Positions 18,175 through 27,418 of a stretch of 64,000 nucleotides of DNA are shown piece after piece. Source of the DNA: Acetobacteraceae bacterium (GTDB lineage: Bacteria; Pseudomonadota; Alphaproteobacteria; Acetobacterales; Acetobacteraceae). The notes under the pieces were generated by a model. That model was not told where the DNA came from, did not search any database, and saw only the letters and a list, made by a program, of their open reading frames with translations. The position numbers and the translations under genes were made by a program. The DNA is taken from NCBI GenBank assembly GCA_024280945.1, contig JAMXLO010000147.1:1-64000 (forward strand). The letters run 5' to 3'. Positions within the stretch are counted from its first letter, which is position 1. Each line of letters starts with the position of its first letter.

Positions 18175-19308
18175 ATGCTGCGACTGACGCTGGACGATCT
18201 CTCGCGGGTGCCGGTCGAGCGGCTTGCGCAACTCTTGATGGAGTGGGCGCTCCGGGATCAGAAACTGCTAACCAGACTACACGCTACGATTGAGGAGAAC
18301 AACGGTTCTTCTCCCGATATGGCTGATGCGCGGCCTCAATCAGGAAGCGCCGACCTGATTGGACAAAGTGCCGCGGTTCGGCACGCCCTGGATATGATCG
18401 TGCGCTTCGCCAGAAACGAAGAGCCCGTGCTCATCACCGGTGAGAGCGGCACCGGCAAGGAACTCGCAGCGCGCGCGGTTCATGACCGCTCGCTGCGTCG
18501 CGACGGCCCGTTTGTCGCCGTGAACTGCGCGGCTTTCCCTGCGACGCTGGTTGCGTCCGAGCTGTTCGGTTACGAGAAGGGCGCCTTCACTGGCGCACTG
18601 GCGCGCACCAAGGGGCAGATCGAGCACGCCAACGGCGGGACCCTGTTCCTGGACGAGATCGGTGATATGCCGGTGGATCTGCAGGGGCACTTGCTGCGTT
18701 TCTTGCAGGACGGGCGAATAGTGCGGGTCGGTGGACGTGAGCCCATTCGTGTTGACGTCCGGATTGTGGCTGCCACGAACGTCCGATTGCGTGAAGCGAT
18801 TGCTGAGGGCCGATTTCGCGAAGACCTATATTATCGCCTGAACATACTTGCGTTGCACCTGCCACCATTGCGCGAGCGGCGGGAGGATATCCCGTTGCTG
18901 GCTGATTACGCGTTGCGGCAGGCCACCGGACAATTTGGCCGCGATGTCTCAGGGTTTGCTCCCGAGGCGATGGACGCACTCCGTCGGCATGACTGGCCCG
19001 GCAATGTGCGCGAACTTATGGCGGTGGTGCGGCGCGCAGTCGTGATAGGCGACTCCGCCATCGTAACACCCGCTGATCTGAGCGGCCTTAAAGAGCCATC
19101 GCGGCCGGCGAGCGGGGCGGCACCCCGTCCGTTGCCAGGTTCGGACCAGGAGCGTGCTGCTCTCATCGAAGCGCTCGCCGGCACACAGGAGAATATCACG
19201 CTGACCGCGCACGAGCTGGGGGTGTCTCGCGTAACCCTGTATCGGATGCTGCGGCGGCATTCGATCAGCCTGACGCGCGGACTCAAGGCTCCCCCCATAG
19301 CGGGCTGA
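18175..19308 (+). CDS. Sigma-54-dependent transcriptional activator (no receiver domain)
   Basis: This 377-residue enhancer-binding protein drives sigma-54 promoters. It has a short N-terminal region of about 50 residues instead of a receiver or GAF domain. The AAA+ domain follows with Walker A GESGTGKE, the sigma-54-contacting GAFTGA loop (ELFGYEKGAFTGALARTKGQ), Walker B GTLFLDEIGDMP, and the FREDLYYRLNILALHLPPLR segment. A C-terminal Fis-type helix-turn-helix reads LGVSRVTLYRMLRRH. ATG 18175 is chosen over the upstream non-ATG start at 18139. It is tail to tail with a small ORF. Target promoters were not found; nearby envelope polysaccharide genes are only a positional guess. Confidence 0.92.
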   Translation: MLRLTLDDLSRVPVERLAQLLMEWALRDQKLLTRLHATIEENNGSSPDMADARPQSGSADLIGQSAAVRHALDMIVRFARNEEPVLITGESGTGKELAARAVHDRSLRRDGPFVAVNCAAFPATLVASELFGYEKGAFTGALARTKGQIEHANGGTLFLDEIGDMPVDLQGHLLRFLQDGRIVRVGGREPIRVDVRIVAATNVRLREAIAEGRFREDLYYRLNILALHLPPLRERREDIPLLADYALRQATGQFGRDVSGFAPEAMDALRRHDWPGNVRELMAVVRRAVVIGDSAIVTPADLSGLKEPSRPASGAAPRPLPGSDQERAALIEALAGTQENITLTAHELGVSRVTLYRMLRRHSISLTRGLKAPPIAG

Positions 19309-19313
19309 TGCCC

Positions 19314-19625
19314 CTATCCTGGGTGGATCGTCTCCAGCGCTTCCGCCAGGGACTGAAACGTCGGAGACACTGTGCCCTCTGCGCAGTCCGCCACGGCCCA
19401 GGCGGCGTTCTGTCCGATCACCAGCCAACGGGCTGTGTCGGAGCCACGACAGAACACGCCGATCACTGTGCCTTCCGGCTGGAAAGGCCAGGGTCTGCCG
19501 ACCAGATCCTCGATTCCGTCGATGCCGGCATCCTTCGCCTCTGCATACCAACGGCGCAGATGATTACGCTCCTCGGTGTTGAGCCCGCTGAAAGAACGGA
19601 GTGCACTTGGCCGTGTCGCTTGCAA
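19314..19625 (-). CDS. Hypothetical protein, 103 aa
   Basis: This small soluble protein was not assigned to a family. The composition is plausible for a real protein (LNTEERNHLRRWYAEAKDAG, then EDLVGRPWPFQ and WLVIGQNAAWAVADCAEGTV), with a patterned C-terminal helix FQSLAEALETIHPG. The frame is compact and its stop is 5 nt from the stop of the convergent sigma-54 activator gene. The opposite-strand frame here gives Cys/Arg-rich sequence without structure. It could be a real lineage-restricted gene; no function is proposed. Confidence 0.5.
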   Translation of the reverse strand: MQATRPSALRSFSGLNTEERNHLRRWYAEAKDAGIDGIEDLVGRPWPFQPEGTVIGVFCRGSDTARWLVIGQNAAWAVADCAEGTVSPTFQSLAEALETIHPG

Positions 19626-19894
19626 ATCCAGCCGTCCACCTTAACCAAGCCCAACGAAGCCAGCATTTCCCAAATGTGGTGCTGCAAATGGCGGGCCAAC
19701 CCCGGGTTGCCTCACCTCAAGCTGGGTCGCACTGGCTTGAACAAGTGGGACGGAAGCTGCGTTCATCGTGGTGCCGACCCAGCCCGAGACGGCAGCACAA
19801 GTCCCAATCCGTAATGCAGATCCGGCTTTCAACGGCGACGGCGATGCGCCCCTAGCGGGCACATCGTCACACCAGCGTGCGCTTCCAGATCAGC

Positions 19895-20671
19895 TTACCG
19901 CGTTGGTACTGGGGCGGGCAGGACAGTGGTTCCGCCTCCGCCGCCGCCATTGCCGACCACGTAAGAGAAGCCCCAGCTCACAGGCACGAACTGCAGCAGG
20001 TAGGTTTCGAAGAACCGATAAACCTCGGCGACAGTGGTGCGCGGCACAAACACGACGTCATATGGCGCCAGCCGCACGTCGGCCGAAGGGTCCTTCCCCC
20101 ACATAATCGCGTCGAAGCGCGTGGAAAAGAATTCCGGAACATCGTTCGGACCGCGGCGAATGATGAACACCTTGCCTTCGTCGCTGGTGGTGAACTTCAG
20201 TCCTCCCGCACGCGCCACCGCCTGCGAGAGCGTGAGTGTCGGACCGACGTCGATGAACTCGCCTGGATTGTTGACTTCGCCACCAACGTAGATCCGCGTC
20301 GGGGCGAACGACCGCAAGATGACCGAAAGGCGCGGATTGCGCAGATCTGCGGAGTAGGCGCGCGTAAGTGCCGCCGTCAGTTCTGGCACCGTTCTGCCAT
20401 AGGCAAGTTCATCGCGTGCAACGGTCGTTGATATATGTCCATCGGGGCGAACCGCTACTTCTTCGTTCAGCTCAGGGTTCAGCATCAGACGGACTTCAAG
20501 CACGTCACCGACCTGGATCCGGTACGGTTCCAGGCTGGACACGTAACCTGTGGCCGGCGGTGGCTGAGCCGGTGCCGGCGGCAGGTTTGGCACCATGCTG
20601 CAGGACGATACGGCAGTCAGGGCGCAGACTGCGGTCGTCGCCGCCAGGATGTTGCGAGGCCGAAGGCGCAT
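19895..20671 (-). CDS. Wza-like polysaccharide export lipoprotein
   Basis: This 258-residue protein is an outer-membrane polysaccharide export lipoprotein (poly_export plus SLBB domain), the channel component for capsule or exopolysaccharide secretion. From ATG 20671 it has a signal sequence with lipobox VSSC (Cys24). The export domain YRIQVGDVLEVRLMLNPELN follows, then VRPDGHISTTVARDELAYGR and the SLBB part IYVGGEVNNPGEFIDVGPTL. The longer frame to 20752 puts extra charged residues before the signal and is not preferred. No other Wzx/Wzy-type genes flank it, so it may serve a locus elsewhere. The preceding sigma-54 activator might regulate it, but that is speculation. Confidence 0.88.
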   Translation of the reverse strand: MRLRPRNILAATTAVCALTAVSSCSMVPNLPPAPAQPPPATGYVSSLEPYRIQVGDVLEVRLMLNPELNEEVAVRPDGHISTTVARDELAYGRTVPELTAALTRAYSADLRNPRLSVILRSFAPTRIYVGGEVNNPGEFIDVGPTLTLSQAVARAGGLKFTTSDEGKVFIIRRGPNDVPEFFSTRFDAIMWGKDPSADVRLAPYDVVFVPRTTVAEVYRFFETYLLQFVPVSWGFSYVVGNGGGGGGTTVLPAPVPTR

Positions 20672-21141
20672 CACCGGTGCCTCGGCGGCGTGAGCAAACT
20701 GGCGCTGGAGCTTCCTTTGTGAAGCGAAATAACCACAGCGAACGTCCATCATTGGCCAGAACTCCAGTACGGTCTGAGCTTGCAGTTATGCGTCGTCGTT
20801 TTCCGGTGCGATCGCGACGGGCGGGGTCGATGCGGCCCCGCAGCCAGCAAGGGATGTAGACTCAAGCCGACGGATCGAACTCACGACCTTTCCCACCCTG
20901 TGCCACTGTGATTGCCACGAGGTCAGGCAATGACGTGCAAGCACCATGCCAATCGGAAAAGTCGCCGCGCAGCACGGGTTCAACGGCTGACCGGCGACAC
21001 GACGCAACATGCGCCACCGAACCGGCAGGACAGTTTACGTAGCGGTATTGTCAACGCCGTTGCGGCTGATCTCAGCCCGACGAAAACCCTGCTGACATCT
21101 CGCAGCACGCCTGAACCGGCGTGCCGCTTCCTCGGTGCCCG
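20672..21141. other. Intergenic, no supported gene
   Basis: About 470 bp between the Wza-like gene and the coiled-coil gene, both on the minus strand. Short open frames exist on both strands, but none has a recognisable sequence or a ribosome-binding site. The region should contain the promoter for the Wza-like gene, though no motif could be assigned. Confidence 0.5.
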
Positions 21142-22251
21142 TTAGCGGGGGGTGAAGGGCTGCGAGTAGCCGGCGGAAGAGGTATAAGCCTGATAGCCCG
21201 ACCAAGCACGGACCTTGCCGAGTGGCTCGTCAGCCGCTTCGATGGCGCGATTGATTGCCTGCATGGCCTGCCGGCTCGCGCCCATATCGAGCAAGCGTAT
21301 GGCGTTGCCGATCTCGGTCGCAGGCACGTTGGCGCCTTGCGCGTCGGGCGCGTCAGGGGTCACGGGCTGCAGTACCATCTGGGTCTGCGCGGTTGCGAGC
21401 AGCCGACGCGCCTCGTCAGGCCGACCGGCGGCGAGCCATTGCCTCGCAGTCATCAGCTGCTGGGCCGGGACGGCGGCATCAGAGGGCCGCGCGGGCGGCG
21501 GCGACGCGGCGGGCTCCTGCGGAGACAGCGCGGCGGTTTGCTGCTGCTTCGCCTTCTGGCGCGCTGCCGAAGCCTCATCGGTTTTCGGTCGCGCCACAGT
21601 CGCCTGCTGATCGGCCTTGTTTTGCTGACGCACAGCATCGACGACCTGACGCAAGCGAAGGGCCTCGGCCTGTGCCGCTTCGGCATCGTGGCTCCGTTTG
21701 TCCAGGTCGCGCTTTCGTGCGTCGAGTTCCTGCGAGCGCTGGTCGAGTTCGGCTGAACGGGCGGCAAGCTGCGATAGCTTAGCGCCATCTGCCTGACGTT
21801 GCTGGCGAGCCGAATCCATGCCCTGTTTCAGCCGGTCGACTTCCACCTGGACCGCCTGAACATCACGCGTTCGTTGCTGAAGTTCCTTAGTCCGTTGCTC
21901 GAGTTCCTGCGAGCGCTGGGCGAGTTGCCGCTGGAGTGCCGTCGCCTGTTGCTGGAGTGCCTCGACCTGAGGCTGGGACACGTCCGGTGCGGCCTGCTTC
22001 CGGTCCGGCTGTTGCGTGCCGGGGGTTGCCGGAACCGGCCGTTGCACATCTGGCTGCGGCTGCGCTCCGGGAACCCCAGGTGACGTGCTGGTGAACCGCG
22101 GTGGCAAGTCCGCGGTCCCACTCGACGTCAGTCGATTGCTGAGTGTCCCAGCGAAATCGCTCAGCGCGCCGGCGAAAAGCACCAGCAGGGCGCCGGTCAA
22201 AGCAAATGCCGGGAGTAGAAAACGCAACATCAGCCGCCCTTCAGCCATCAT
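21142..22251 (-). CDS. Membrane-anchored coiled-coil protein
   Basis: This 369-residue protein has an N-terminal membrane segment (LMLRFLLPAFALTGALLVLF), a Pro-rich linker of about 60 residues, and a long Gln/Arg/Glu-rich coiled coil at about residues 90-230 (EALQQQATALQRQLAQRSQE and onward). A C-terminal helical region follows with ARQWLAAGRPDEARRLLATA and GASRQAMQAINRAIEAA, which looks like degenerate TPR-type helices. ATG 22251 is chosen because the longer frame to 22350 puts a non-signal sequence first. No family name was recognised. A periplasmic scaffold role would fit the layout, but that is inference. Confidence 0.7.
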   Translation of the reverse strand: MMAEGRLMLRFLLPAFALTGALLVLFAGALSDFAGTLSNRLTSSGTADLPPRFTSTSPGVPGAQPQPDVQRPVPATPGTQQPDRKQAAPDVSQPQVEALQQQATALQRQLAQRSQELEQRTKELQQRTRDVQAVQVEVDRLKQGMDSARQQRQADGAKLSQLAARSAELDQRSQELDARKRDLDKRSHDAEAAQAEALRLRQVVDAVRQQNKADQQATVARPKTDEASAARQKAKQQQTAALSPQEPAASPPPARPSDAAVPAQQLMTARQWLAAGRPDEARRLLATAQTQMVLQPVTPDAPDAQGANVPATEIGNAIRLLDMGASRQAMQAINRAIEAADEPLGKVRAWSGYQAYTSSAGYSQPFTPR

Positions 22252-22533
22252 AGGAAGGTAACAACGTACTGTCCGTGTCCAATCAAGCTCGCCCCCAAGT
22301 GACAAGCAAAGAAGGTTGGAGCAAAGCGGGGATTCGAGGATCCATGTCACGATACTTTGAACGAGCCCGGCGTCAAGTTGCGGCCAGAGTATCCCGCGCA
22401 GTCACGACGCGCGTCGGCTGGACTTCGTCGCGCTTGACCAGATTGGGGCAGCGCAAATCCTAAGAAGTTAAGGACGCAGGAGAAGCGCGACCACCTCCAG
22501 GCTCATTTGGGAAGCGAGACGTTGACGTGGTCC

Positions 22534-23001
22534 TCACTTCAGATGCTGCCGGCAATTTTGCACCGCATCGAGCAGTTTCGGCATTTTCGATTTGTCCAAC
22601 GAGACGTCAAGATCGGCGCCGTCACGGTGCAGCGAAACTGAGCCGGCAGTGCTCAACAGGCTCTCGACCGGGAAATAACGAAGCGGCACGATGATTTCGT
22701 CTCTGCTTTCGGTCGCTTCAAACCAGTCAATGTCGGCACTGCCACTCACCCAGGTGGCGCCGATGCGAACCGCCGCCTTTGTCTGCCTCGGCGGGAAGTC
22801 CCATGCGTCGTCCTGGAACACAATGCCCGCAAGTGCACTCCTGTCCCACAGGAAACCAACAGATCTCTTCTGCTGAGCGATGTACAAGGTGCAAAGGTTC
22901 TGTCCGGGTACCTGGATGACCTTGGCACCTTCGGTGCTCCACCAGGTCGTATTAGCGGCAGGCTGTATGAGCGCGGCGGCCAGCACGGCGGTCGAGATCA
23001 T
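22534..23001 (-). CDS. Putative secreted protein of unknown function
   Basis: From ATG 23001 the protein has 155 residues and begins MISTAVLAAALIQPAANTTW, a probable signal peptide. The mature part contains VPGQNLCTLYIAQQKRSVGF and FLWDRSALAGIVFQDDAWDF, and ends with KMPKLLDAVQNCRQHLK. Two cysteines (in NLCTL and QNCRQ) could form a disulfide after export. The frame is open to 23217, but that upstream part overlaps a stretch lacking a signal. No family was recognised. It is on the same strand as the amidohydrolase gene and 236 nt downstream of it. Confidence 0.55.
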   Translation of the reverse strand: MISTAVLAAALIQPAANTTWWSTEGAKVIQVPGQNLCTLYIAQQKRSVGFLWDRSALAGIVFQDDAWDFPPRQTKAAVRIGATWVSGSADIDWFEATESRDEIIVPLRYFPVESLLSTAGSVSLHRDGADLDVSLDKSKMPKLLDAVQNCRQHLK

Positions 23002-23237
23002 TCTTATTCCTGATGCAGGTTCGATTTCCGTTTCCCTCTCGCTGACGGAGGGAATTGCGAGTGACTCAAGCACGGCGATGAGGGGTGTGGCCACGCGATT
23101 GGTCAGGAGCATGCTTAGAATGAGGAAATCGCCGCGGCCCGCATAGTCTTTATGGGACGCTGATCCTAAGCCGACCAAATCGTTGCTCTGCTGTGCAAAG
23201 CTGGCTTGGGAGCCCATTGATCGGGGGGCATCTCTAG

Positions 23238-24464
23238 CTAGCGTGCGAGCTCCACGACGGCGTCCAGCAGGATTTGTGCTCCTCTGGCGATCTGCTCTTT
23301 GGTCGAATACTCACGCGGATTGTGGGTGATTCCTCCGACACTGGGAATGAACAGCATTGCACTCGGAGTGAGCGAGGCCATTAGCACCGAGTCATGGCCG
23401 GCCGCAGCGATCATGTCACGTGTCGTCAGCTGACGCATCGACGCCTTGTCCCGCAGCAGGTCCGCCAGCCGTGTATCAAACGCGACTGGACCGAAACTGG
23501 CATATGGATCGATGGCAATGTTAACGCCACGGCGTAGGCCGATCGCATTCAATACGCCACGCAACTCGTGCTCCATGGCGACGGCATTCTCGGCCTGCTC
23601 GTGCCGGACATCGCAATGAAGCCGGGTGATGTTGGCGACGTTGCCGCGCGCATTGGGATAATTCTCGATCCAGGTCGCCGATGCACGGCCACCAGGTTCG
23701 GCGGCCAGCGCGATGCGTTCCACTGCCAAGATGATCTCGGCAGCTGCGGCGAGGCTGTCGCGGCGACGGTCCATCGTGGTCGGACCGACATGGCTGGGTT
23801 CGCCGGTAACCATGAGCTGGAAATACCGCGCATGCATGGTGCCGGTGACGATGCCGATATCGGCACCGCTCGCTTCCAGCACTGGACCCTGCTCGATGTG
23901 AAGTTCGAGCCAGCAGGTCCAGCCGCGTGGGGAAGGCACCAGGGCGCCCGCCTGGCCGCTATCGTGCAGCGCAGCCTCGACGCTGGTGCCCTCGTCGTCG
24001 GTTATGGCAAGCGCGGCTTCCAGTGACATATTGGCGGCGTGCACGCGGCTACCCATCATCGCGGGGCGGAATCGGCTGCCCTCCTCGTTGGTCCAGTTGA
24101 CCAGTTCAAGCGGCGCGCCTGTTGTAATGTTGGCATCGTGCAGTGTGCGCATGACTTCCAGCCCGGCGAGTACGCCGACAGTGCCGTCGAAGCGCCCGCC
24201 GGTCGGTACCGTGTCCAGATGGCTGCCGAAAGCAACCGCAGCCGCGGTGTCCATGCGCCCCTTGCGGGACAGGAACATGTTGCCGATTGCGTCCTGCTCG
24301 AAATGCAGGTTGAGCGGCCGACACCAGTCAAGCAGCAGGGCGCGGGCTTCTTTGTCCTCAACGCTCAAGGCGAGGCGGCAGCTGCCACCTTCGGATGTGG
24401 GACCGATACGCGCGAGCTCCAGGATCGACTGCCACAAGCGATCCGCATTGATTGACGGCGTCAT
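23238..24464 (-). CDS. M20-family N-carbamoyl-amino acid / allantoate amidohydrolase
   Basis: This 408-residue zinc-dependent amidase belongs to the allantoate amidohydrolase, L-carbamoylase and ureidoglycolate amidohydrolase group. Diagnostic motifs are FGSHLDTVPTGGRFDGTVGV, NWTNEEGSRFRPAMMGSR, LELHIEQGPVLEASG, MDRRRDSLAAAAEIILAVER and the late AAGHDSVLMASLTPSAMLF. The metal ligands His/Asp/Glu/His of the family are in these blocks. The start is ATG 24464; the extension to 24647 is not conserved. No purine- or hydantoin-degradation genes adjoin it, so the substrate is open. Hydrolysis of an N-carbamoyl or ureido group is the likely chemistry. Confidence 0.9.
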   Translation of the reverse strand: MTPSINADRLWQSILELARIGPTSEGGSCRLALSVEDKEARALLLDWCRPLNLHFEQDAIGNMFLSRKGRMDTAAAVAFGSHLDTVPTGGRFDGTVGVLAGLEVMRTLHDANITTGAPLELVNWTNEEGSRFRPAMMGSRVHAANMSLEAALAITDDEGTSVEAALHDSGQAGALVPSPRGWTCWLELHIEQGPVLEASGADIGIVTGTMHARYFQLMVTGEPSHVGPTTMDRRRDSLAAAAEIILAVERIALAAEPGGRASATWIENYPNARGNVANITRLHCDVRHEQAENAVAMEHELRGVLNAIGLRRGVNIAIDPYASFGPVAFDTRLADLLRDKASMRQLTTRDMIAAAGHDSVLMASLTPSAMLFIPSVGGITHNPREYSTKEQIARGAQILLDAVVELAR

Positions 24465-24843
24465 TGACCAAGCCTTGTGCGAATTGAAAGCAACGACGGG
24501 CGCGGCGCGCGCCCTGCCAAAAATCGAGGACTCAATGGCAAACGTCACATTGGATGCATAATTCGATTCGCTCGACAATACCCGGCGACGGACAGATCCG
24601 CGGAACCAGCGCGGGTGCAGTGCAGGGGGCTTGTTCTCGCTTCGCAATTACAATGCTCTTGCCTGCAGATGGTAATTCAATCTGAGAAGCGACAGCGCAA
24701 TTGACCTGGCAAAACTTCCTGCCCGGTGAGCAGTTCAAGCGTGAGCTTTCCGGTTCCTCAAGCCGAACCGTGGCGGCGGGCTCCTGCACCCTTGCTTTCT
24801 TTGAGTCGCAAATGATTACGGCCCCGTGAGGTTCCGCTCGATC
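24465..24843. other. Intergenic, no supported gene
   Basis: About 380 bp upstream of the amidohydrolase gene and downstream of the Gln-rich lipoprotein gene. It probably holds the amidohydrolase promoter. No repeat, RNA gene or convincing open frame was seen. Confidence 0.5.
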
Positions 24844-25533
24844 TCATTGCGTCAGAGCGCGCGCTCGAGCAGCAGCGAGGGCCTGCTGTTGGGCGGCTCG
24901 TTGCTGCAGAACTGCTTGGTTCTGGGCTGCCAGCGCCTGGGCTCTTTGCTGATACAACTGTTGCACAGCCTGTGCCCGCTGCTGCATCGCCTGGGCCTGT
25001 GCAGCCTGAGCCGCCGCCCTCAGCTGCTGTTGCTGCAAGGCAGCCTGCGCCTGAGCGGCCGACAGAGCCTGCTGTTGGGCGGCCCGCTGCTGCAGGATCG
25101 CTTCGTTCTGAGCTGCCTGAGCTTGCACTCTCTGCTGATATAATTGCTGCGCGGTTCGTGCCTGCTGCTGCAAGGCTTGGGCCCGCGCAGCCTGGATTGC
25201 AGCCTCTTGCTGCTGGAGTTGTTGCCTGACCTGGGCTCGGGTCCGTGCTTCGTTCTCATGTCGTTGCAGCTGCAGTTCGCGATCCCATCTTCGCTGATCC
25301 CAGTTGCGACCGCGATCGTCGCCGCTGACCCAATAGCCACCTCCACCTATGAACGCATCAGAACCGTATGGGGGGCCAAGGTAGCCCGGCGCATACCCAT
25401 ATGCCGGGTAGCCTGGCGTGGCATAGTCCGGACCGCCGCCGTAACCACCGATCGGCGTGTCGCCCGCAGGCTGCTCGGCGCAGGCGAAGAGCAGTGTCGT
25501 CAAGCTCAGAAGCACGGCCGCTCGGATGAGCAT
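24844..25533 (-). CDS. Gln/Ala-rich repeat lipoprotein
   Basis: This 229-residue protein starts with a lipoprotein signal (LTTLLFAC, Cys18). A Gly/Tyr/Pro-rich stretch at residues 28-70 comes next, then a long Gln/Ala/Arg-rich helical region. Within it, residues 119-164 and 181-226 are near copies (both contain QQLYQQR and LQQRAAQQQAL), offset by 62 residues. The helix would be amphipathic and could form a coiled coil. No family was recognised. A periplasmic or outer-membrane structural role is plausible from the signal and repeats but is inference. Upstream is a 347-bp gap to the divergent iron-permease-family gene. Confidence 0.7.
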   Translation of the reverse strand: MLIRAAVLLSLTTLLFACAEQPAGDTPIGGYGGGPDYATPGYPAYGYAPGYLGPPYGSDAFIGGGGYWVSGDDRGRNWDQRRWDRELQLQRHENEARTRAQVRQQLQQQEAAIQAARAQALQQQARTAQQLYQQRVQAQAAQNEAILQQRAAQQQALSAAQAQAALQQQQLRAAAQAAQAQAMQQRAQAVQQLYQQRAQALAAQNQAVLQQRAAQQQALAAARARALTQ

Positions 25534-25880
25534 CGTCTCCTCGCAGGTAGCTGCTTCTTGTGCAGCTCTTGACGCTGGATATGTGGATTGATTCTGTCAG
25601 AAACAGGGCGGGCCAAAGGGCCTCCTGCAGCGGTTCGCTTCACGTGCACTCTCCAGCGAGCGGACGAAGCTCGCCAGGCGTCCGGCCAGGTATCTGGCAA
25701 TGCCGTTCGACAGCAGCTGGCTTGACGCTTCCGCCTCTACCTGCCGCTGATCGCGCGGCGAGCGCCGCGCTGTTGCATGACCGATATAAGAGGTGTAGCC
25801 CACCGGGTGAAGTGCGTCACCTGCTACGATGTGGTGGGCGGTGAGGCGGCCGACGACCCTCGGCTTCCGAAAGGTGATCT
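25534..25880. other. Divergent intergenic region, no supported gene
   Basis: About 347 bp between the start of the Gln-rich lipoprotein gene (minus) and the start of the iron-permease-family gene (plus). Both promoters should lie here. The minus strand is open from 25893 to 25597, but its product has no recognisable features, so no gene is called. Confidence 0.45.
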
Positions 25881-26288
25881 GTGGTGAATTCAATCAACGC
25901 CCTGTTCGACAAAGGCGCGCAGCGAACAGCCAGGCAGACCGGCCGCCCTGCTACCTTCGCACTTGCTGTCGTCGTTGTCCTGGTCTGGGCAGTGACCGGG
26001 CCAATCTTTGGGTTCTCGGACACCTGGCAGCTGGTCATCAACACTGGCACGACAATAGTTACCTTCCTGATGGTCTTTCTGATTCAGAACACCCAGAACC
26101 GTGACACCGAAGCCCTGCAGCTGAAAATCGACGAGCTGATCCGTGTAACCGAACGAGCACGCAACCGCTTGATCAGGCTGGAGGACCTGACGGAAGAGCA
26201 ACTCGATCAAGTGAAACAGGAACTTCTGAACGCTGCATTGTCGGAAAGAGACGATCCCAACTTGCTGCGCGGGGGTGGCGACACATAG
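25881..26288 (+). CDS. Low-affinity iron permease family protein
   Basis: This 135-residue membrane protein matches the bacterial low-affinity iron permease (Fet4-related) family. Two membrane segments are clear: FALAVVVVLVWAVTGPIFGF and WQLVINTGTTIVTFLMVFL. The family tail IQNTQNRDTEALQLKIDELI follows and is very characteristic. The start is GTG 25881, with a second GTG directly after it. Iron transport is assigned by homology to yeast Fet4 and has rarely been shown for these short bacterial proteins. It precedes a convergent vWA gene by 67 nt. Confidence 0.88.
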   Translation: MVNSINALFDKGAQRTARQTGRPATFALAVVVVLVWAVTGPIFGFSDTWQLVINTGTTIVTFLMVFLIQNTQNRDTEALQLKIDELIRVTERARNRLIRLEDLTEEQLDQVKQELLNAALSERDDPNLLRGGGDT

Positions 26289-26355
26289 ACCGGGCGACGC
26301 GCGGGCAACGGGCGGCGCGCTTCGCCCGGGTCGTCTCGGTAGTGGCATTGAGGCC

Positions 26356-27126
26356 CTAAGGATTGCGAAGATGTTCGAGCAGCAGCACCGCGCCCGGCAT
26401 CTCCTCCCGCTTCTCTTCCAGCATCTGTTGCCCACCCACGGCATACACCGCCACCGCTGCCAGCAGTTCGCGCAGCCGCCCCGGTGCATGGGCATCGAAC
26501 GGCAGCACACAGCCGCCGGTGCGCCGTGCCAGGTCAAGGAACGCCTCGGCATCGCGTTTCGCATTCCAGTCGGCGGTGTCGTGCAGCACGATCAGCCTGA
26601 TGCCCCTCTGGCCCATCGCATCCGCCAGCTTCCTGCCGCGCACCGGCGACTCCTCGAACACGTCGCCGATATAGGTGACGACCCGCACGCCCTGATTGGA
26701 CAGCGCGCGCGACAGGATCGGCAGCAGCCGGGTGAACCCGGCAATGCAGGAGATACCGGCAGCGCGATCTCGCAGTCGGTTCGGGTCAGCGGTGAACTCG
26801 GTGAAGGTGTGCAGCATGGACCCGCCATGCACGGCGAGCGCGACGTCTAGTTCCCCCGGGAGTGCCTTGACCAGTGCATCGGTCACGGCGCGCGCGGTCG
26901 CCCACGCAGGTTCGCGCGACGCGGTGGCGTCGAAGCCGAAGATCAGTCGCGGTCGGAGCGGTTGCGTCGCGGGTACTTGCGCCCCCGTTACCCCGCGCAC
27001 CAGATGGCTGGCGACCGATTGCGCCAGAGCACGCACCTGCCCAAACAGGGTGACGGGCTGCTGCCGGTCCTCTTCGGCTTCCGGTTCAGGGTCCGGCACC
27101 AGAACAAAGTTCGGCTTGTGGGCCAT
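26356..27126 (-). CDS. vWA-domain protein next to TerB
   Basis: From ATG 27126 the protein has 256 residues and is essentially one von Willebrand factor A domain. The MIDAS-like elements are IFGFDATASREPAW (D-x-T-x-S), the Thr in IAGFTRLLPILSRAL, and the Asp in VVTYIGDVFEESP. An N-terminal tail with acidic PDPEPEAEEDRQQ precedes it. The gene is divergent from the TerB-like gene across 292 bp. In the Ter-type chemical stress systems, vWA and TerB proteins act together, so a link is plausible. The frame is open to 27405, but that part crosses the divergent promoter region and is not conserved. Confidence 0.72.
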   Translation of the reverse strand: MAHKPNFVLVPDPEPEAEEDRQQPVTLFGQVRALAQSVASHLVRGVTGAQVPATQPLRPRLIFGFDATASREPAWATARAVTDALVKALPGELDVALAVHGGSMLHTFTEFTADPNRLRDRAAGISCIAGFTRLLPILSRALSNQGVRVVTYIGDVFEESPVRGRKLADAMGQRGIRLIVLHDTADWNAKRDAEAFLDLARRTGGCVLPFDAHAPGRLRELLAAVAVYAVGGQQMLEEKREEMPGAVLLLEHLRNP

Positions 27127-27418
27127 GGCATCGATCACGCGTTCAGATCGAAGTGCTATCCCACACCTACGGCGCATCAGGGACAAGCCTAGCCCGGGCC
27201 ACAGAGAATCGTTCTCCGCGATCTTGATTCGTGGCCAGACCGCGCCAGTTAAATCCCAACAAAGCCGATCCGGGCCCCTCTGGCAGGACGCCGTGCAGAC
27301 AGCGGCCAACCTGCGATGTCGGATCACCGCGCACGTGCGGTGGTCTCCCAATGGGGCCAATCCGCTTCCTGGCTGACGACCCCGTGCGCGTGACCCACAA
27401 CGCACAGGAGTTCAGACC

